From Leptotrichia sp. HSP-342 (GTDB lineage Bacteria; Fusobacteriota; Fusobacteriia; Fusobacteriales; Leptotrichiaceae), in the NCBI RefSeq assembly GCF_041199995.1, contig NZ_CP165646.1, positions 558,001 through 622,000 on the forward strand: DNA of 64,000 nt, given 5' to 3'. This document shows, piece after piece, positions 17,693 through 29,325 of the stretch. Position 1 is the first letter of the stretch, and every line of letters starts with the position of its first letter. Under the pieces are notes generated by a model that had not been told where the DNA came from, ran no database searches, and saw nothing but the letters and a program-made list of their open reading frames with translations. The position numbers and the translations under genes are program-made.

Positions 17693-18095
17693 TTGTAATG
17701 GAAATAAAAAAATGTTATAATACTACGAAAAATAATTTCAAATTTTTGATTTGAAGTGTATTTAGACTCCTTTAAAATCTAAATAGTAAAGTAGTTTTAG
17801 GATTTGAATAGAATAGTTTTTGAATTTGATTTTAAGGTAGTTTTATTAGCAAAAAATTAAATAACATAATTTAGAAGCCAATCAGTTTAAAAATATCATA
17901 AATTTATATATTTAATGGTATTGAGAAAATAACAGTTTTAGATATGATTGGCTATAATTATGGATAGTGAAAAAATTGTAATTATTACAGAGTAATAAAG
18001 ATTTAAAATTTAGAAAATAGATAATTAGTATGAATAAAAGCTGATTGGTTATCTAAAATTGAAAAAAGAAAAATATAAAAAGGAGAATTTAGAGT
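17693..18095 (+). other. Leader and promoter region of the autotransporter gene
   Basis: About 400 nt of AT-rich sequence without a gene. It must hold the autotransporter promoter; a TATAAT at 17953-17958 is the best -10 box but lacks a good -35. A 9-nt inverted repeat (AGCCAATCA at 17876-17884, TGATTGGCT at 17945-17953) overlaps this box and may be an operator. The ribosome site AAGGAG is at 18079-18084. Confidence 0.4.
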
Positions 18096-21000
18096 ATGAG
18101 TAACAATTTAAAACAGGCAAAAAAAGATTTAAAAGCCTTTGCTAAAAGGGCTAAGAATGTGAAGTACACGGAATCGTTGCTATTCACGTATCTAATAACG
18201 GGGATGATAACTTTTTCAATTGGAGTGAATACATCTTCAAATGTGCTTTATGAACGTGCAAACAAAGAGCTTATAATGTCAGCTGACAAAACACGTACCG
18301 CCATAAAGAAAGCTAAAAAAGAAAATGAAGAAACGATAGAAGAATTGAATCTGGAATTAATTCAGCTGATGGAACAGGGAGACCATGTTGTAAAATCAAA
18401 ATGGGAATCATGGCAATTTGGATCAAATACTTTTATGTCAAAGAATAATGGAGCTTACAAAGGAAGAGGAGATAAGGCTTCAAAATATCCTTTTGAGGGA
18501 ATTTATAGACGTGGAAACTGGGGAGAAACTGGAGCTTTGTCAAATAGAAGAAGAGCTGTAAATCCATCAATTAATTCATCATCTGTAGGATCAACATCTT
18601 ATGGGTTAGCTTCATTATTACATGTTCAAGAGCCAGAAGTAGAAATTCAAATAATGGCAAATGTACGTCCAAAATCTGTTTTAAAAGAAGAAATAACAAT
18701 TACACCACAGATTGATATGCCAAGGGAAGTAGTAAGACCATCAATCAGCTTGAATGTTAACACGCCTCTGGAAGCACCTGTGTTAACATTGCCTAGACTG
18801 AATCCAGTAACTATCAATGTTCCAAATCCACAGGAACCTGATACACCACCAACAGTAACTGCACCAAATATCACAATGAATTTGTCAACGCCATCAATCA
18901 GTCTGAACATTGCACCGCCACAGTTGAACATGGAAATAACGCCACCATCGCCTACAGTAAATACTTTGACAATAACACCTCCGAGTGTTTCAGCAGTTAG
19001 TGCAATTAGTGTAAATAAGCCGGCTGCACCGAGTGTTACACCGCCTAATCCAGTAGTAAATCCAATAGTTTTTGCTGTTCCACAATTGGAAGCATATGGA
19101 AATTCAACAAATGCTGTCAGAACAATGAATGCTAATACAAATCTAACGAATCCTGTTTATAGATTAAGTACAGCTAAATATGCTCCTGATTATCGTAATG
19201 GAAAACAGAATGCAATAGGAGAATACATGACTAATAGCGGCTCTTTTTATTCGGGTGAGAATACAGTTATGTATGTTGATGTAACTAAGAGAAGAGCAAT
19301 AACTTTAGATCCAGGGCTTCCAAGTGGTCAAGGTGGAAGAGATAATCCTGCATATTCATTTGAAAATAAAGGTAAAATATATTTAGAGGTTAAAGAAGTT
19401 GCAGGAATTGAAGTACAGCCAGATACGTGGAATAATCCACAAGTTACCGGAATAAATGGAACAACTGGACTTATAAGCGGAAATAAATCATTACAGGTAG
19501 CCCTTTTGTTTACAGATGAAGGGACAGGCAGCAGTATTACAAATAAACATACATTACGGAATGAAGGAGAAATTGATTTAAGTGGAAATATTTCAGCAGG
19601 ATTTGCGACTAGTGATTTCCAGAGTGGTGTAAGTGTAAGTACTATTGCAATTAATAATGGAAAAGTAAAGATTAGTGGAGATAATAGTCATGGTATGGTT
19701 GTTTCAAAAACAACGAAAGCTTTAGGACCTGATTCAAGTTTTATGAATGGAGGAGCTGGGATAATTGATGTAATTGGAAATGAATCAGGAGGTATGACAG
19801 TACTTGGTAAAATACAAGGCGGAGCAGTTAATAATGGTACAATTAACATAACTGCTAAAAACTCTTTTGGACTTTACTCTCAAGTAGATTCTAATGTAAA
19901 AAATGCTGGGAATATAAACATTAAAGACGGCTCTACAGGAAGTATGGGAATAAGAGTTGGTAGTACCTCAGCAACTAATATGTCCAATGAAGGTGGAACT
20001 ATTACTATTAGCAGTAAAAATGGTGGAAATATGGGAGTTTATTCAGCAACTGCAGCATTTGATAATAAAGGTGCTATTAAAGTTGAAGGAAAGAATGGAA
20101 ATATTGGAATGTATTTCAATGGAACAACTGGGACAAACAAGAATCAGGGGGCAATTACTGTAACTGGAGAAAGTGGTTATGGAGTGATGCTTAATAATGG
20201 TTCGACATTTGAGAATCATGATTCAATAACAGCTACTGGAAAAGATTCTATGGGTCTTTATACAAAAAATTCAACTGCTACAAACAAAAAAAATAAAACT
20301 ATTTCAAGTACAAAGCACCATGCAGTAGTTCAAGATGGTGGAACGTTTACGAATGAAGGTACTGTTTCTACTGATGCTGGTGGAAAAGTAGCACTATTTA
20401 CTGAAAATGGAATATTTACAAACACATCTGATGGAGTAATTTCGGCTAAAAATGGTGGAATTACTATGTTTGTAAAGAATTCCCAAGGAACTGTATCTGG
20501 GAAAATTAATGTTGGAGATTCAACAAAGAATGATACAGGAATAGGAGTATACATGGATGCCGCCTCAACTAAGACAGTAACATTTAACGGAAATGCAGAG
20601 CTTACTTTGGGGAAAGGTACGGTTGGATTGTATGCAGAAGATGCAGATAAGTTTGGTACAGGATTTGCCATAAGCGCTTTAAAGACTAGTGTTGGAGATG
20701 GAGCGGCATTAGCTTATTTTGGCTCTACAGGAACAGGAACTATAAGTTCTGGAACTTTATCTAACTTGACAGTGCTTAAAATGGGTGCTAAATCAACACT
20801 TCTTTATGGAGATACAGGATCGAAAGTAAAAGTTGATGATGATATTGACATGACAACATATTCAAATGTTGATGAAACAGCTCAGTTTTTAGTATCTAAT
20901 CAGGGTACTGCTACAATTAACAGCGGAAAAACGATAAAATCTAATTTGAAGACTACAGTTTCAGGACTAAATGGAGCCAATATAAAAAATGAAGGTACAA

Positions 21001-24000
21001 TTGATATGACAGCAACTGAGGAAGCTGTAGGTATTTATTTAAAGGCATCTACAGGAACAAATGAAGCGTCAGGAACAATTACTGTGGGAGAGAAAAAATC
21101 AATTGGGATTTATGGAATAGAAAATTCTACATTGAAAAATAAAGGTACAATTGAGACAAAAGATGAAGCTTCTGTAGGAATGCTTGGAGATAAAAGTACG
21201 ATAGAAAATGCTTCAGGGGGAACTATAACTACGGAGAAAGAAAAATCGGCCGGAATTTATGGAGCTAATGAATCTACAATTAATAATGAAGGTACAATAA
21301 CTGCCAAGGAAACTGAATCAGCCGGAATTTATGCAGATGACAGTCAAGTTACAAATGCTTCAGGAGGAACTATAAGTACTGAAAAAGGAAAATCGGCCGG
21401 AATTTATGGTGTATTTTCAAAAACAAACAAAATTGAAAATTCAGGAACTATAAATGTAGGAACAGTATCTTCTCCAAGTAGTGAAACTCAAGGAGTGGGA
21501 ATCTATGCCCAGTTAAAAGCAGGAGCTACAGGAAATTTAACCGTAGAAAATAAAGACAAGATAGAAATCAGCATAAAGGATTCAATTGGGATTTATGCTC
21601 AGAATGAAACTGGAGATGACAACAGGATTGCTGTTACGAATGAAAAGGACATTGTCTCAACATCAAATGCTGACGGAGCAATTGGGATAATGGCGAAACA
21701 GTCTAAAGTTACTAATGCAGCTGCAGGTAAAATAGAGCTGGAAGGAAAAACTTCTGTAGGAATTTACGGAACAGTTAAGTCTGTACTTCAAAATCTTGGA
21801 ACTATTCATCTTAAAAATACAGCAAATGACTCAAAATCAGTCGGAATGCTGTCAGATGGAAAAACTATCACGAATGACGGAACTATTAAGATGAGCGGTG
21901 GTGCCTCTGCCGGACTGCTTGGTAAAAATGGAGCTACAGTAACAAATAATACAAGTGGAACTATTACAGTAGAAGGGCAAAAATCAGCTGCAATCTATAC
22001 TGAAAATTCTACACCTGTAAATAAAGGGACAATAAATGTTGAAGGTAAGGAATCAGCAGGAATATTTGCAAAAAATACTGATAATAAGGACTATACTATC
22101 GAAAATACAGGAACAATAAACTTAAAGGGGACTGCAACACCTCCTGGAACTCAGTCAGCTGGAATATATGCTGAACTTGGTTCTGGAGCAGGAAAAACAA
22201 CAGTGTATAATAAAAACAGTGTAGTTGTTGGGCAAGAAAGTTCTGTTGGAATATATATTAAAAATAATTCAGGAGACAGAAATAAAGGAAAAGCCATAAA
22301 TACAGGAACAATCGATCTGGATGTTGATAGTACAGTTGGAATTTTTGTTGACAAGGCGATTGGAGAAAATGAAGGCGTTATAAATGTGAAGAAGAAAAAT
22401 TCGGCAGGAATGTATGGAAGCAATGATTCTGAAATAACAAATAAAAAAAACATAGTTATTTCAAGTGAAGATTCGGCAGGAATGTACGCGTTAGACTCAA
22501 ACGCGATGAATGATGAAAATGCGAAAATAACGATAAACGGTTCTTCAGGAGCAACTAGCGGATCGGCAGGAATGTATGGGAAATTATCTAAAACATCGAC
22601 TAGTAATTACACAATACTGAATAAAGGGGCAATTGAAATTGAAAGTGTAACGAAGAATGTTGGAATTTACGGTGAAGTTGAGAAAAGTGCAACTAGCAAA
22701 CTGACATTGCAGAATGACAAGGATATAAATATTGCCGTAGGAAGCAAGCAGTCTGTAGGAATGTTTGCAGTAAATGATGAGGACAATGACAAGGATAAGC
22801 TGGAAGTAGTCAACAATGATAATATTACTGCAAAATCCGAAGAATCCATAGGAATATCAGCTCAGAAAAGTACAGTTAAAAATGCTGGAACTATCACAAT
22901 GGAAGATAAGAAATCAGCCGGAATTTATGGAAGCAAAGGATCAAAAGTAACGAACGAAAAAGAAATAGAAATAAAGGAAGAAAAATCAGCCGGAATATAT
23001 CTTGAAGACAGTGATGCTGTAAATGCTGAAAATGCCAAAATTACAGTTCATAAAGGAGAATCAGCTGGAATTTATGGTAAATTTACGAGTGGATCAAAAG
23101 CTGATAATACTATTGAAAACAGCGGAGAAATTATACTTAAAACTGGAACTGGAAAGAAAAGCGCAGGTATCTACGGGGAGCTTGAAAGCACAGCCGCTAA
23201 AAAGCTGACAATAAGTAATAAAAATAAAATAGAAGTCGATATGGAAGAATCTGTTGGAATATATGCTAAAAATGGAAAATCTTCAAAGACAGACTTAGTT
23301 GCAGAAAATGAAGGAATAATTGAATTAAAGTCGAAAAAGGCTGTTGGAATGCTAGCTGATAAATCTGTAGCTAAAAACAAGAATGAAATTAATATTTCTA
23401 ATGAAGAAGCTACAGGAATGTATGGAACAAACGGATCAGAAGTGACCAATACATTGGATGGTACAATAACAATAGAAGCACCTAGTTCAGGAAATGATAG
23501 TAAATCAACAGGAATCTATGTTACAGAATCAGGCACAAAAGGTGTAAATGACGGAAATATCATTATAAAAGGTAAAAAAGGTACTGGAATGCTAGCTACT
23601 AAAAATGCTGAAATTATAAATAATGAATTGATTCAAGGACCTTCAGATTCAGTAGAATCTGTAATTGGAATGTATGGTGTTGATAATGGAACTAAAGTAA
23701 TAAATGAAAAAAATATTAAATTGCATGGACAAAAATCAACAGGAATATTTTCTAAAGATGACGCTGAAGCTAAAAACAAAGGAACTATAATATTAAAATC
23801 TACATCTAAGAATTCTGTTGGAATGTTTGGTTCATCAAGCGCTTCAGGAAAAACTATCAAACTGCTAAATGCAGGAACGATTGATATAGAATCTGAAAGC
23901 TCTACAGGAATGTTTACAAAAAATAAAGGAGATTTAGGAGATTCGACTGTGGAAAATGAAGGAACAATTAATTTAAAGCAAAAGAACACAGTAGGGATTT

Positions 24001-27000
24001 ACACTCCAAAATCTGATATAAAGAAAGTAGGGAAAATAAATCTGAGTGATGATGCAGACTCGTCTGTTGCGGTATATCTTTCGGATGAAGCTAAAGCTAA
24101 TACATCAACAGGAGAAATTGATCTGAATGAAAAATCACAAAATCAGGTTGCCTATTATGTAAAAGGAACAACAGCGACAGATACAGGAAAGCTCTACGGA
24201 GGAAACATCGGAAAGATAAAAGGATATGGAGTTGGAGTTTATCTTGATGGAGGAACTCTGGATGCAAACACATCTAAACTTGACTATACTGCCAATGGTA
24301 ATACAGGAAAAGGAATAATCGGACTTCTTATGAAAGGTAATGCTGATATTACAGCTTATACAGATGAAATAAAAGTTGGAGATTCAGTACTGAGTCCCGA
24401 TGGTTCAAATGATTTCTATGCAATCGGAATATATGCTGATGGACAACAGGCTAAAAATATGACTGCGAATATAACAGCAGGTAAAAATGGGGTTGGATTG
24501 TTTGCTGAAAATAAAAGTAACATCACTTATGCAGGAACAATGAATATTGGAGATGGAACTACAGCTGGAACAGGAATCTATATTGGAAATGGAACAGATG
24601 GTAAATCTGCTTCAACAGTAACAATTGCAAGCGGAGCTGATATAAAACTTAACGGTAAAAATGGAGTTGGTGCCATAGTTACAGGTGGAGCAACTGCCAA
24701 CTTTGAGTCTGGAGCAAAAATTGAGTTTGGTGGAGATGGAGTAGGTATTTTTGGACAAAAGGGTGCAATTATTAATGATAACGGAGGAACACTTGTTACA
24801 AATGGACATTCTGTAGAAAGAACAAGAATAACAGAAGGAAGCTCAATTACATCAAGTGATTTGACAATAGCTAACGGAAACGCTCTTGAAACAGGAAATA
24901 TTCTTTCTCACGTTATTAATGGAGAAGCTATAATACAATCAGGAGTAACTGTTGAAGCCAAACCAAGTTCAAAAAATATTATTGGACTTATGGCAGATGG
25001 TAATAAGAATCCTGGGTTAACTTGGGTAGGAACAGCAGGATATGAAGCTGAAAATAAAGGAAAAATTGATCTTTCAAACGCAGTTACAAGTACTGCGATG
25101 TACCTTGATTCTTCAAGAGGACTTAATACAGGAGAAATTATTATAGGAGACAAATCTACTGGAATCTATGGAATTTATAACAAGACAACTGCAAACTACA
25201 GCGGATCGACTACCAAAAATATTGGGACAATAACAACTGCAGCAACTTCTAAAATTGAAGTTGGAGATGGATCTGCAGCAATTTATTCTGTAGGATTTGA
25301 TAAAGTTGAAAATAAAGGTGAGATAACAGGTAAAGAGAAATCTGTGGGAATTTATGCGACAAATGCCCCAGCAGACGGTCATAAAGCAATAACTATTGTA
25401 AATAATGGAGATATAACGCTAGATAAAGGTTCGGCAGGAATATATGTTTCTCCTAAGACAGCAACTTCAGGAGCCTCAAAAGTTACAAATACTGGAAACA
25501 TTACAATTGGAGATTCCATTGTGAATACTGTAACTGGAAAAGTGGAAACAACTTCGGTTGGAATGTATGTGGAACATAAGACTACTCTTGATACAACAGG
25601 AGACGTAAAAGTTGGAAATAAAGGATTTACATTATATGGAAATGATTCGACAATAAATGTGAATGGCGGAAACTATGACTTTTCAGACAGTGGAAGTCTT
25701 GCCTACCTTGAAAATAATGCGACACTTAACTACAACAATAGCGGGACATTGACAACATCTTCAGAACCAATGCTGTTCATCATTGACAGTAAGGCAAAAA
25801 TGAATGACAATGATATCATCGTAACTTCCAAAGGAACAGGAATTTATATGAACGGAGTATCTGAATTTAGCGGATGGAATGAGATAATATTGAATAATGG
25901 ATCTACAGGTATTTATGTAGATAATTCATCGGCTACTATTACAGGTAAAAAAATAACGGGAATATCTAATAAGGCAAAAGGAATTGTTTCAATAAATTCT
26001 AATGCAGTAAACAATGCAAATATGGAATTTTCAAGTGATGATTCGATTGGAATTTTCTCGCAGAATAAATCGACATTTGTGAAAGCAATTGTAAATAATG
26101 GAAATATAAATATTACTGGAAAACGTTCGATTGCAGCATATCTGGAAGGTACCATGGAACAGTCGTTTGAAAATACAGGTACAATAAATGTTGATAAGAC
26201 CACAACTTCTGTAAAAAATGATTCTACAGTTGGAATTTATGCACAAAGTGGCTCTAAAATCAATATAAAGAACAGTGGAAAAATAAATGTTGATGAAGCT
26301 TCGTTTGGAATATACTCACTTAGTGAAGATGGAAATGTGGAAACTACAGCAAGTTCTGAAATAAATGTAGCTGATAAGGCAATTGGTGTGTATAAAAAAG
26401 GAGGAACTGCTAATTTAGGCGGAAAAATAAATGTAGCAGATCATACAGCGACAGAAGTGAATAGTGAACCTGTAGGAGTTTATGGAACAAACGGAGTAGT
26501 AATAACAGATAATACATCTGACTTCGTTGTTGGAGATAAATCTTACGGTGTGATTCTTGCAAATCCTGGATTTAGCAGAACGAATGTTTATTCAAATTCT
26601 TCTTCAACAAATGTTACTCTAGGAAAAGAATCAACATTTATTTATACTGAAGGTAAATCAGAAGTTACAAATAATGCTACTATTACATCTGGAACAAATA
26701 ATGGAATTATAGCAATATATGGAAAAGATGGAGCAAATATCCTAAATAACGGAACAATTGACTTATCGCAAGGAATTGGAAATCAAGGAATTCTTGTAAC
26801 AGGGACATCAAATGCTATAAATAGAGGAACAATAAAAATAGGAAAAACTGATAAATCTGATCCAGATAATATTATTTACGGAATTGGAATGGCGGCTATT
26901 GATGGAGCCTCTGTAACAAATGAAAGAGATATTTATGTTTCAGGAAATTTAAGTATTGGAATGTATGGGGATAAGAGCGGCACAACTTTAAGAAATAATG

Positions 27001-29021
27001 GAAATATTTATCTTGATGCTTCTGGAGCGACTTCAACTGACAAAATTCAGACAATGATGGGAGTATTTGCGAATAATGGTGCAACATTTGTAAATACAGG
27101 AACTATAACTACAGTTGGATCGTATGTAGGTAACAGTAACGTTCAGGGACTTGTGGGAGTTGCTGTATTAAATGGAAGTACGTTGGAAAATTATGGAACA
27201 ATAAACATTGATGCAGATAATAGTTATGGGGTACTTATAAAAGGTACAGAAAGTAACAAATCCGTGATTAAAAACTATGGAAATATTAATATTAGTGGAC
27301 TTAGATCTTATGGTGTCCGTTATGATGGAAATTCAAAAGGTGTAACTGGAAATGATCTTCCAATAGGAGATGATGCAACACCTGCCAATACATTACCTGC
27401 GATAAATTCAGGAGCTGGAAAAATAACTTCATCAAATGGAGCTGAAGATTACTATGCTCCTAAAGATCCAAGCAAAACTATTGGAGGAACGGGAATTGTG
27501 CAGTTGCCTGATGGAAGATTGGCAATCCAAAGAAACGGAGTAATATTAGATGAAAATCAAGTTCAAGTAATAGACTATACAACTCCAACAGTAAATTATG
27601 CATTATCAAATTTTGGAGTATATGTGGATACACTCGGAAGAACAAGACCGATTAATCTGGACGGAGCAACTGATATTGGAATAAACAGTGATCTTCTGAT
27701 AGGAACAGAGTTTTCTGTACTTACAAATAAGAAAGATGTAATAATAGGAAGACAAATACTGCAGCCGTTTCTTGATCAGATAAATGCTGGAATCTTTAAC
27801 TTCACACCATATTCAGCTTCACTAACGTGGATGGCAACACCTGAAGTAAATCCGGCAACACAGCAAATTACACGTGTACTTATGACAAAAATTCCTTATA
27901 CAGCTTTTGTAAGAAGAAATGGAAATGAATTTAATTTTGCTGACGGATTAGAGCAGAGATATGATGCTAATGCTCTTGATTCAAGGGAAAAACTGATATT
28001 CAACAAGCTGAATACTATAGGAAATAATGAGGAAGCCCTGTTGGCACAGGCTTATGATGAAATGATGGGACATCAGTATGCAAATGTGCAGCAGAGAATA
28101 TTTTCAACTGAAAATCTTTTGAACAAGGAATTTGACTATTTAAGAAACGAATGGGATGCGAAGTCAAAAAATTCCAATAAAATAAAGGCATTTGGAATGA
28201 AAGGAGACTACAAGACTGATACTGCAGGAGTTATTGATTATAAGAATAATGCCTATGGATTTGCCTATGTACATGAAGATGAAACTATAAGGATGGGTGA
28301 ATCAAGTGGATGGTATGCAGGAGCAGTTAAGAATAAATTCGACTTTAGCGATATTGGAGGTTCAACAGAAGAGCAATCCATTGTAAAAGCTGGAATGTAT
28401 AAATCAATACCTATTGGAGATGATCATAATAATGGGCTAAACTGGACTATTTCAGCAGAAGGATTCGTGGGGAATGGAGAAACTAAGAGAAAATTCCTTG
28501 TAGTTGATGATATCTTTGAAGCTAAATCTAACTTCCATTCATATGGAACAACTATAAAAAATGAAATTAGAAAGAATATTAGAGCAAGTCAGAGAATAAG
28601 TATTTCACCATACGGAAGCTTAAAGCTTGAATATGGAGGATTTAGCGGAATAAAAGAGGATATAGGTGAAATGCGTCTGGAAGTTAAATCAAATGACTAT
28701 TATTCAATTAAACCTGAAGTTGGTGTAGAATTTAAGTATAGCCAGCCACTTGCACTTAGAACAAGATTTGTTGCAAAACTTGGACTTGCTTATGAAAATG
28801 AACTGGGACAGGTTGGAGATGTTGATAACAAGGCAAGAGTCCGTTATACAACAGCTGACTGGTTTAACATAAGAGGCGAGAAGGATGACAAGCGTGGAAG
28901 TGGAAAAGCCGATCTTAATATAGGAATAGAAAACACAAGATTTGGTGTAACAGTAAATGCTGGTTATGATACAAAAGGTAAGAATTTAAGAGGTGGAATT
29001 GGATTTAGAGCAATCTACTAA
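18096..29021 (+). CDS. Giant fusobacterial-type autotransporter adhesin (3641 aa)
   Basis: Type V secretion surface protein. Residues 1-26 are Lys-rich (MSNNLKQAKKDLKAFAKRA), followed by a hydrophobic signal segment at about 27-45; this long basic start is typical of fusobacterial autotransporters. A short coiled coil (about 55-95) precedes a Pro/Thr-rich linker (about 180-335). The passenger, about 480-3000, is built of degenerate repeats of roughly 20-30 residues alternating an N-G-T/I strand with a SAGIYG-like turn (SAGIY alone occurs at least nine times), predicting a right-handed beta-helix. The C-terminal 330 residues (about 3310-3641) form the translocating beta-barrel, ending in the aromatic GGIGFRAIY. 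No protease or autoprocessing motif was recognised. A role in adhesion or aggregation is inferred from architecture. Confidence 0.93.
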   Translation: MSNNLKQAKKDLKAFAKRAKNVKYTESLLFTYLITGMITFSIGVNTSSNVLYERANKELIMSADKTRTAIKKAKKENEETIEELNLELIQLMEQGDHVVKSKWESWQFGSNTFMSKNNGAYKGRGDKASKYPFEGIYRRGNWGETGALSNRRRAVNPSINSSSVGSTSYGLASLLHVQEPEVEIQIMANVRPKSVLKEEITITPQIDMPREVVRPSISLNVNTPLEAPVLTLPRLNPVTINVPNPQEPDTPPTVTAPNITMNLSTPSISLNIAPPQLNMEITPPSPTVNTLTITPPSVSAVSAISVNKPAAPSVTPPNPVVNPIVFAVPQLEAYGNSTNAVRTMNANTNLTNPVYRLSTAKYAPDYRNGKQNAIGEYMTNSGSFYSGENTVMYVDVTKRRAITLDPGLPSGQGGRDNPAYSFENKGKIYLEVKEVAGIEVQPDTWNNPQVTGINGTTGLISGNKSLQVALLFTDEGTGSSITNKHTLRNEGEIDLSGNISAGFATSDFQSGVSVSTIAINNGKVKISGDNSHGMVVSKTTKALGPDSSFMNGGAGIIDVIGNESGGMTVLGKIQGGAVNNGTINITAKNSFGLYSQVDSNVKNAGNINIKDGSTGSMGIRVGSTSATNMSNEGGTITISSKNGGNMGVYSATAAFDNKGAIKVEGKNGNIGMYFNGTTGTNKNQGAITVTGESGYGVMLNNGSTFENHDSITATGKDSMGLYTKNSTATNKKNKTISSTKHHAVVQDGGTFTNEGTVSTDAGGKVALFTENGIFTNTSDGVISAKNGGITMFVKNSQGTVSGKINVGDSTKNDTGIGVYMDAASTKTVTFNGNAELTLGKGTVGLYAEDADKFGTGFAISALKTSVGDGAALAYFGSTGTGTISSGTLSNLTVLKMGAKSTLLYGDTGSKVKVDDDIDMTTYSNVDETAQFLVSNQGTATINSGKTIKSNLKTTVSGLNGANIKNEGTIDMTATEEAVGIYLKASTGTNEASGTITVGEKKSIGIYGIENSTLKNKGTIETKDEASVGMLGDKSTIENASGGTITTEKEKSAGIYGANESTINNEGTITAKETESAGIYADDSQVTNASGGTISTEKGKSAGIYGVFSKTNKIENSGTINVGTVSSPSSETQGVGIYAQLKAGATGNLTVENKDKIEISIKDSIGIYAQNETGDDNRIAVTNEKDIVSTSNADGAIGIMAKQSKVTNAAAGKIELEGKTSVGIYGTVKSVLQNLGTIHLKNTANDSKSVGMLSDGKTITNDGTIKMSGGASAGLLGKNGATVTNNTSGTITVEGQKSAAIYTENSTPVNKGTINVEGKESAGIFAKNTDNKDYTIENTGTINLKGTATPPGTQSAGIYAELGSGAGKTTVYNKNSVVVGQESSVGIYIKNNSGDRNKGKAINTGTIDLDVDSTVGIFVDKAIGENEGVINVKKKNSAGMYGSNDSEITNKKNIVISSEDSAGMYALDSNAMNDENAKITINGSSGATSGSAGMYGKLSKTSTSNYTILNKGAIEIESVTKNVGIYGEVEKSATSKLTLQNDKDINIAVGSKQSVGMFAVNDEDNDKDKLEVVNNDNITAKSEESIGISAQKSTVKNAGTITMEDKKSAGIYGSKGSKVTNEKEIEIKEEKSAGIYLEDSDAVNAENAKITVHKGESAGIYGKFTSGSKADNTIENSGEIILKTGTGKKSAGIYGELESTAAKKLTISNKNKIEVDMEESVGIYAKNGKSSKTDLVAENEGIIELKSKKAVGMLADKSVAKNKNEINISNEEATGMYGTNGSEVTNTLDGTITIEAPSSGNDSKSTGIYVTESGTKGVNDGNIIIKGKKGTGMLATKNAEIINNELIQGPSDSVESVIGMYGVDNGTKVINEKNIKLHGQKSTGIFSKDDAEAKNKGTIILKSTSKNSVGMFGSSSASGKTIKLLNAGTIDIESESSTGMFTKNKGDLGDSTVENEGTINLKQKNTVGIYTPKSDIKKVGKINLSDDADSSVAVYLSDEAKANTSTGEIDLNEKSQNQVAYYVKGTTATDTGKLYGGNIGKIKGYGVGVYLDGGTLDANTSKLDYTANGNTGKGIIGLLMKGNADITAYTDEIKVGDSVLSPDGSNDFYAIGIYADGQQAKNMTANITAGKNGVGLFAENKSNITYAGTMNIGDGTTAGTGIYIGNGTDGKSASTVTIASGADIKLNGKNGVGAIVTGGATANFESGAKIEFGGDGVGIFGQKGAIINDNGGTLVTNGHSVERTRITEGSSITSSDLTIANGNALETGNILSHVINGEAIIQSGVTVEAKPSSKNIIGLMADGNKNPGLTWVGTAGYEAENKGKIDLSNAVTSTAMYLDSSRGLNTGEIIIGDKSTGIYGIYNKTTANYSGSTTKNIGTITTAATSKIEVGDGSAAIYSVGFDKVENKGEITGKEKSVGIYATNAPADGHKAITIVNNGDITLDKGSAGIYVSPKTATSGASKVTNTGNITIGDSIVNTVTGKVETTSVGMYVEHKTTLDTTGDVKVGNKGFTLYGNDSTINVNGGNYDFSDSGSLAYLENNATLNYNNSGTLTTSSEPMLFIIDSKAKMNDNDIIVTSKGTGIYMNGVSEFSGWNEIILNNGSTGIYVDNSSATITGKKITGISNKAKGIVSINSNAVNNANMEFSSDDSIGIFSQNKSTFVKAIVNNGNINITGKRSIAAYLEGTMEQSFENTGTINVDKTTTSVKNDSTVGIYAQSGSKINIKNSGKINVDEASFGIYSLSEDGNVETTASSEINVADKAIGVYKKGGTANLGGKINVADHTATEVNSEPVGVYGTNGVVITDNTSDFVVGDKSYGVILANPGFSRTNVYSNSSSTNVTLGKESTFIYTEGKSEVTNNATITSGTNNGIIAIYGKDGANILNNGTIDLSQGIGNQGILVTGTSNAINRGTIKIGKTDKSDPDNIIYGIGMAAIDGASVTNERDIYVSGNLSIGMYGDKSGTTLRNNGNIYLDASGATSTDKIQTMMGVFANNGATFVNTGTITTVGSYVGNSNVQGLVGVAVLNGSTLENYGTINIDADNSYGVLIKGTESNKSVIKNYGNINISGLRSYGVRYDGNSKGVTGNDLPIGDDATPANTLPAINSGAGKITSSNGAEDYYAPKDPSKTIGGTGIVQLPDGRLAIQRNGVILDENQVQVIDYTTPTVNYALSNFGVYVDTLGRTRPINLDGATDIGINSDLLIGTEFSVLTNKKDVIIGRQILQPFLDQINAGIFNFTPYSASLTWMATPEVNPATQQITRVLMTKIPYTAFVRRNGNEFNFADGLEQRYDANALDSREKLIFNKLNTIGNNEEALLAQAYDEMMGHQYANVQQRIFSTENLLNKEFDYLRNEWDAKSKNSNKIKAFGMKGDYKTDTAGVIDYKNNAYGFAYVHEDETIRMGESSGWYAGAVKNKFDFSDIGGSTEEQSIVKAGMYKSIPIGDDHNNGLNWTISAEGFVGNGETKRKFLVVDDIFEAKSNFHSYGTTIKNEIRKNIRASQRISISPYGSLKLEYGGFSGIKEDIGEMRLEVKSNDYYSIKPEVGVEFKYSQPLALRTRFVAKLGLAYENELGQVGDVDNKARVRYTTADWFNIRGEKDDKRGSGKADLNIGIENTRFGVTVNAGYDTKGKNLRGGIGFRAIY

Positions 29022-29065
29022 TTTAAGTTTTAATCTAATTAAAATAAAGTTCAAAAAAAGATTTA

Positions 29066-29112
29066 TAAAGGGAGAGTTATTTCAGAATAAATGGAATAGC
29101 TCCCTTTTTTAT
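29066..29112 (+). terminator. Terminator of the autotransporter gene
   Basis: AAAGGGAG and CTCCCTTT form an 8-bp stem with a long, partly paired loop, followed by TTTT. Confidence 0.75.
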
Positions 29113-29325
29113 ATTTTTTCTAAATTTTTCAAAAATTAAGAATGAAAAAATATTAAAAATGTAGTATAATATTAAATAAGTAAAATGTCGCAATTAATAT
29201 TGCAATTTATGAAATTAAAAAAGTAAAGTTAATTCTAATTAATTCGGTGTTGAAGAAATTTGGATTTAAACTGAATAAAAGATATTCTTGAGAAGAAAGA
29301 GCTATTGGATGGAGGATATTTTATA

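Noticed and set aside
17876..17953. 9-nt inverted repeat upstream of the autotransporter as a proven operator
   Set aside because: The arms are short and 60 nt apart in AT-rich sequence; it is mentioned only as a possibility.
18647..27087. Many reverse-strand and alternate-frame ORFs inside the autotransporter gene
   Set aside because: They lack ribosome sites and their Ser/Ile/Phe-rich composition mirrors the repeat coding of the main frame.
19560..27500. Regularly spaced repeats suggesting a CRISPR or satellite array
   Set aside because: The repeats are degenerate, in frame and encode the beta-helix passenger; there are no constant repeats with unique spacers.
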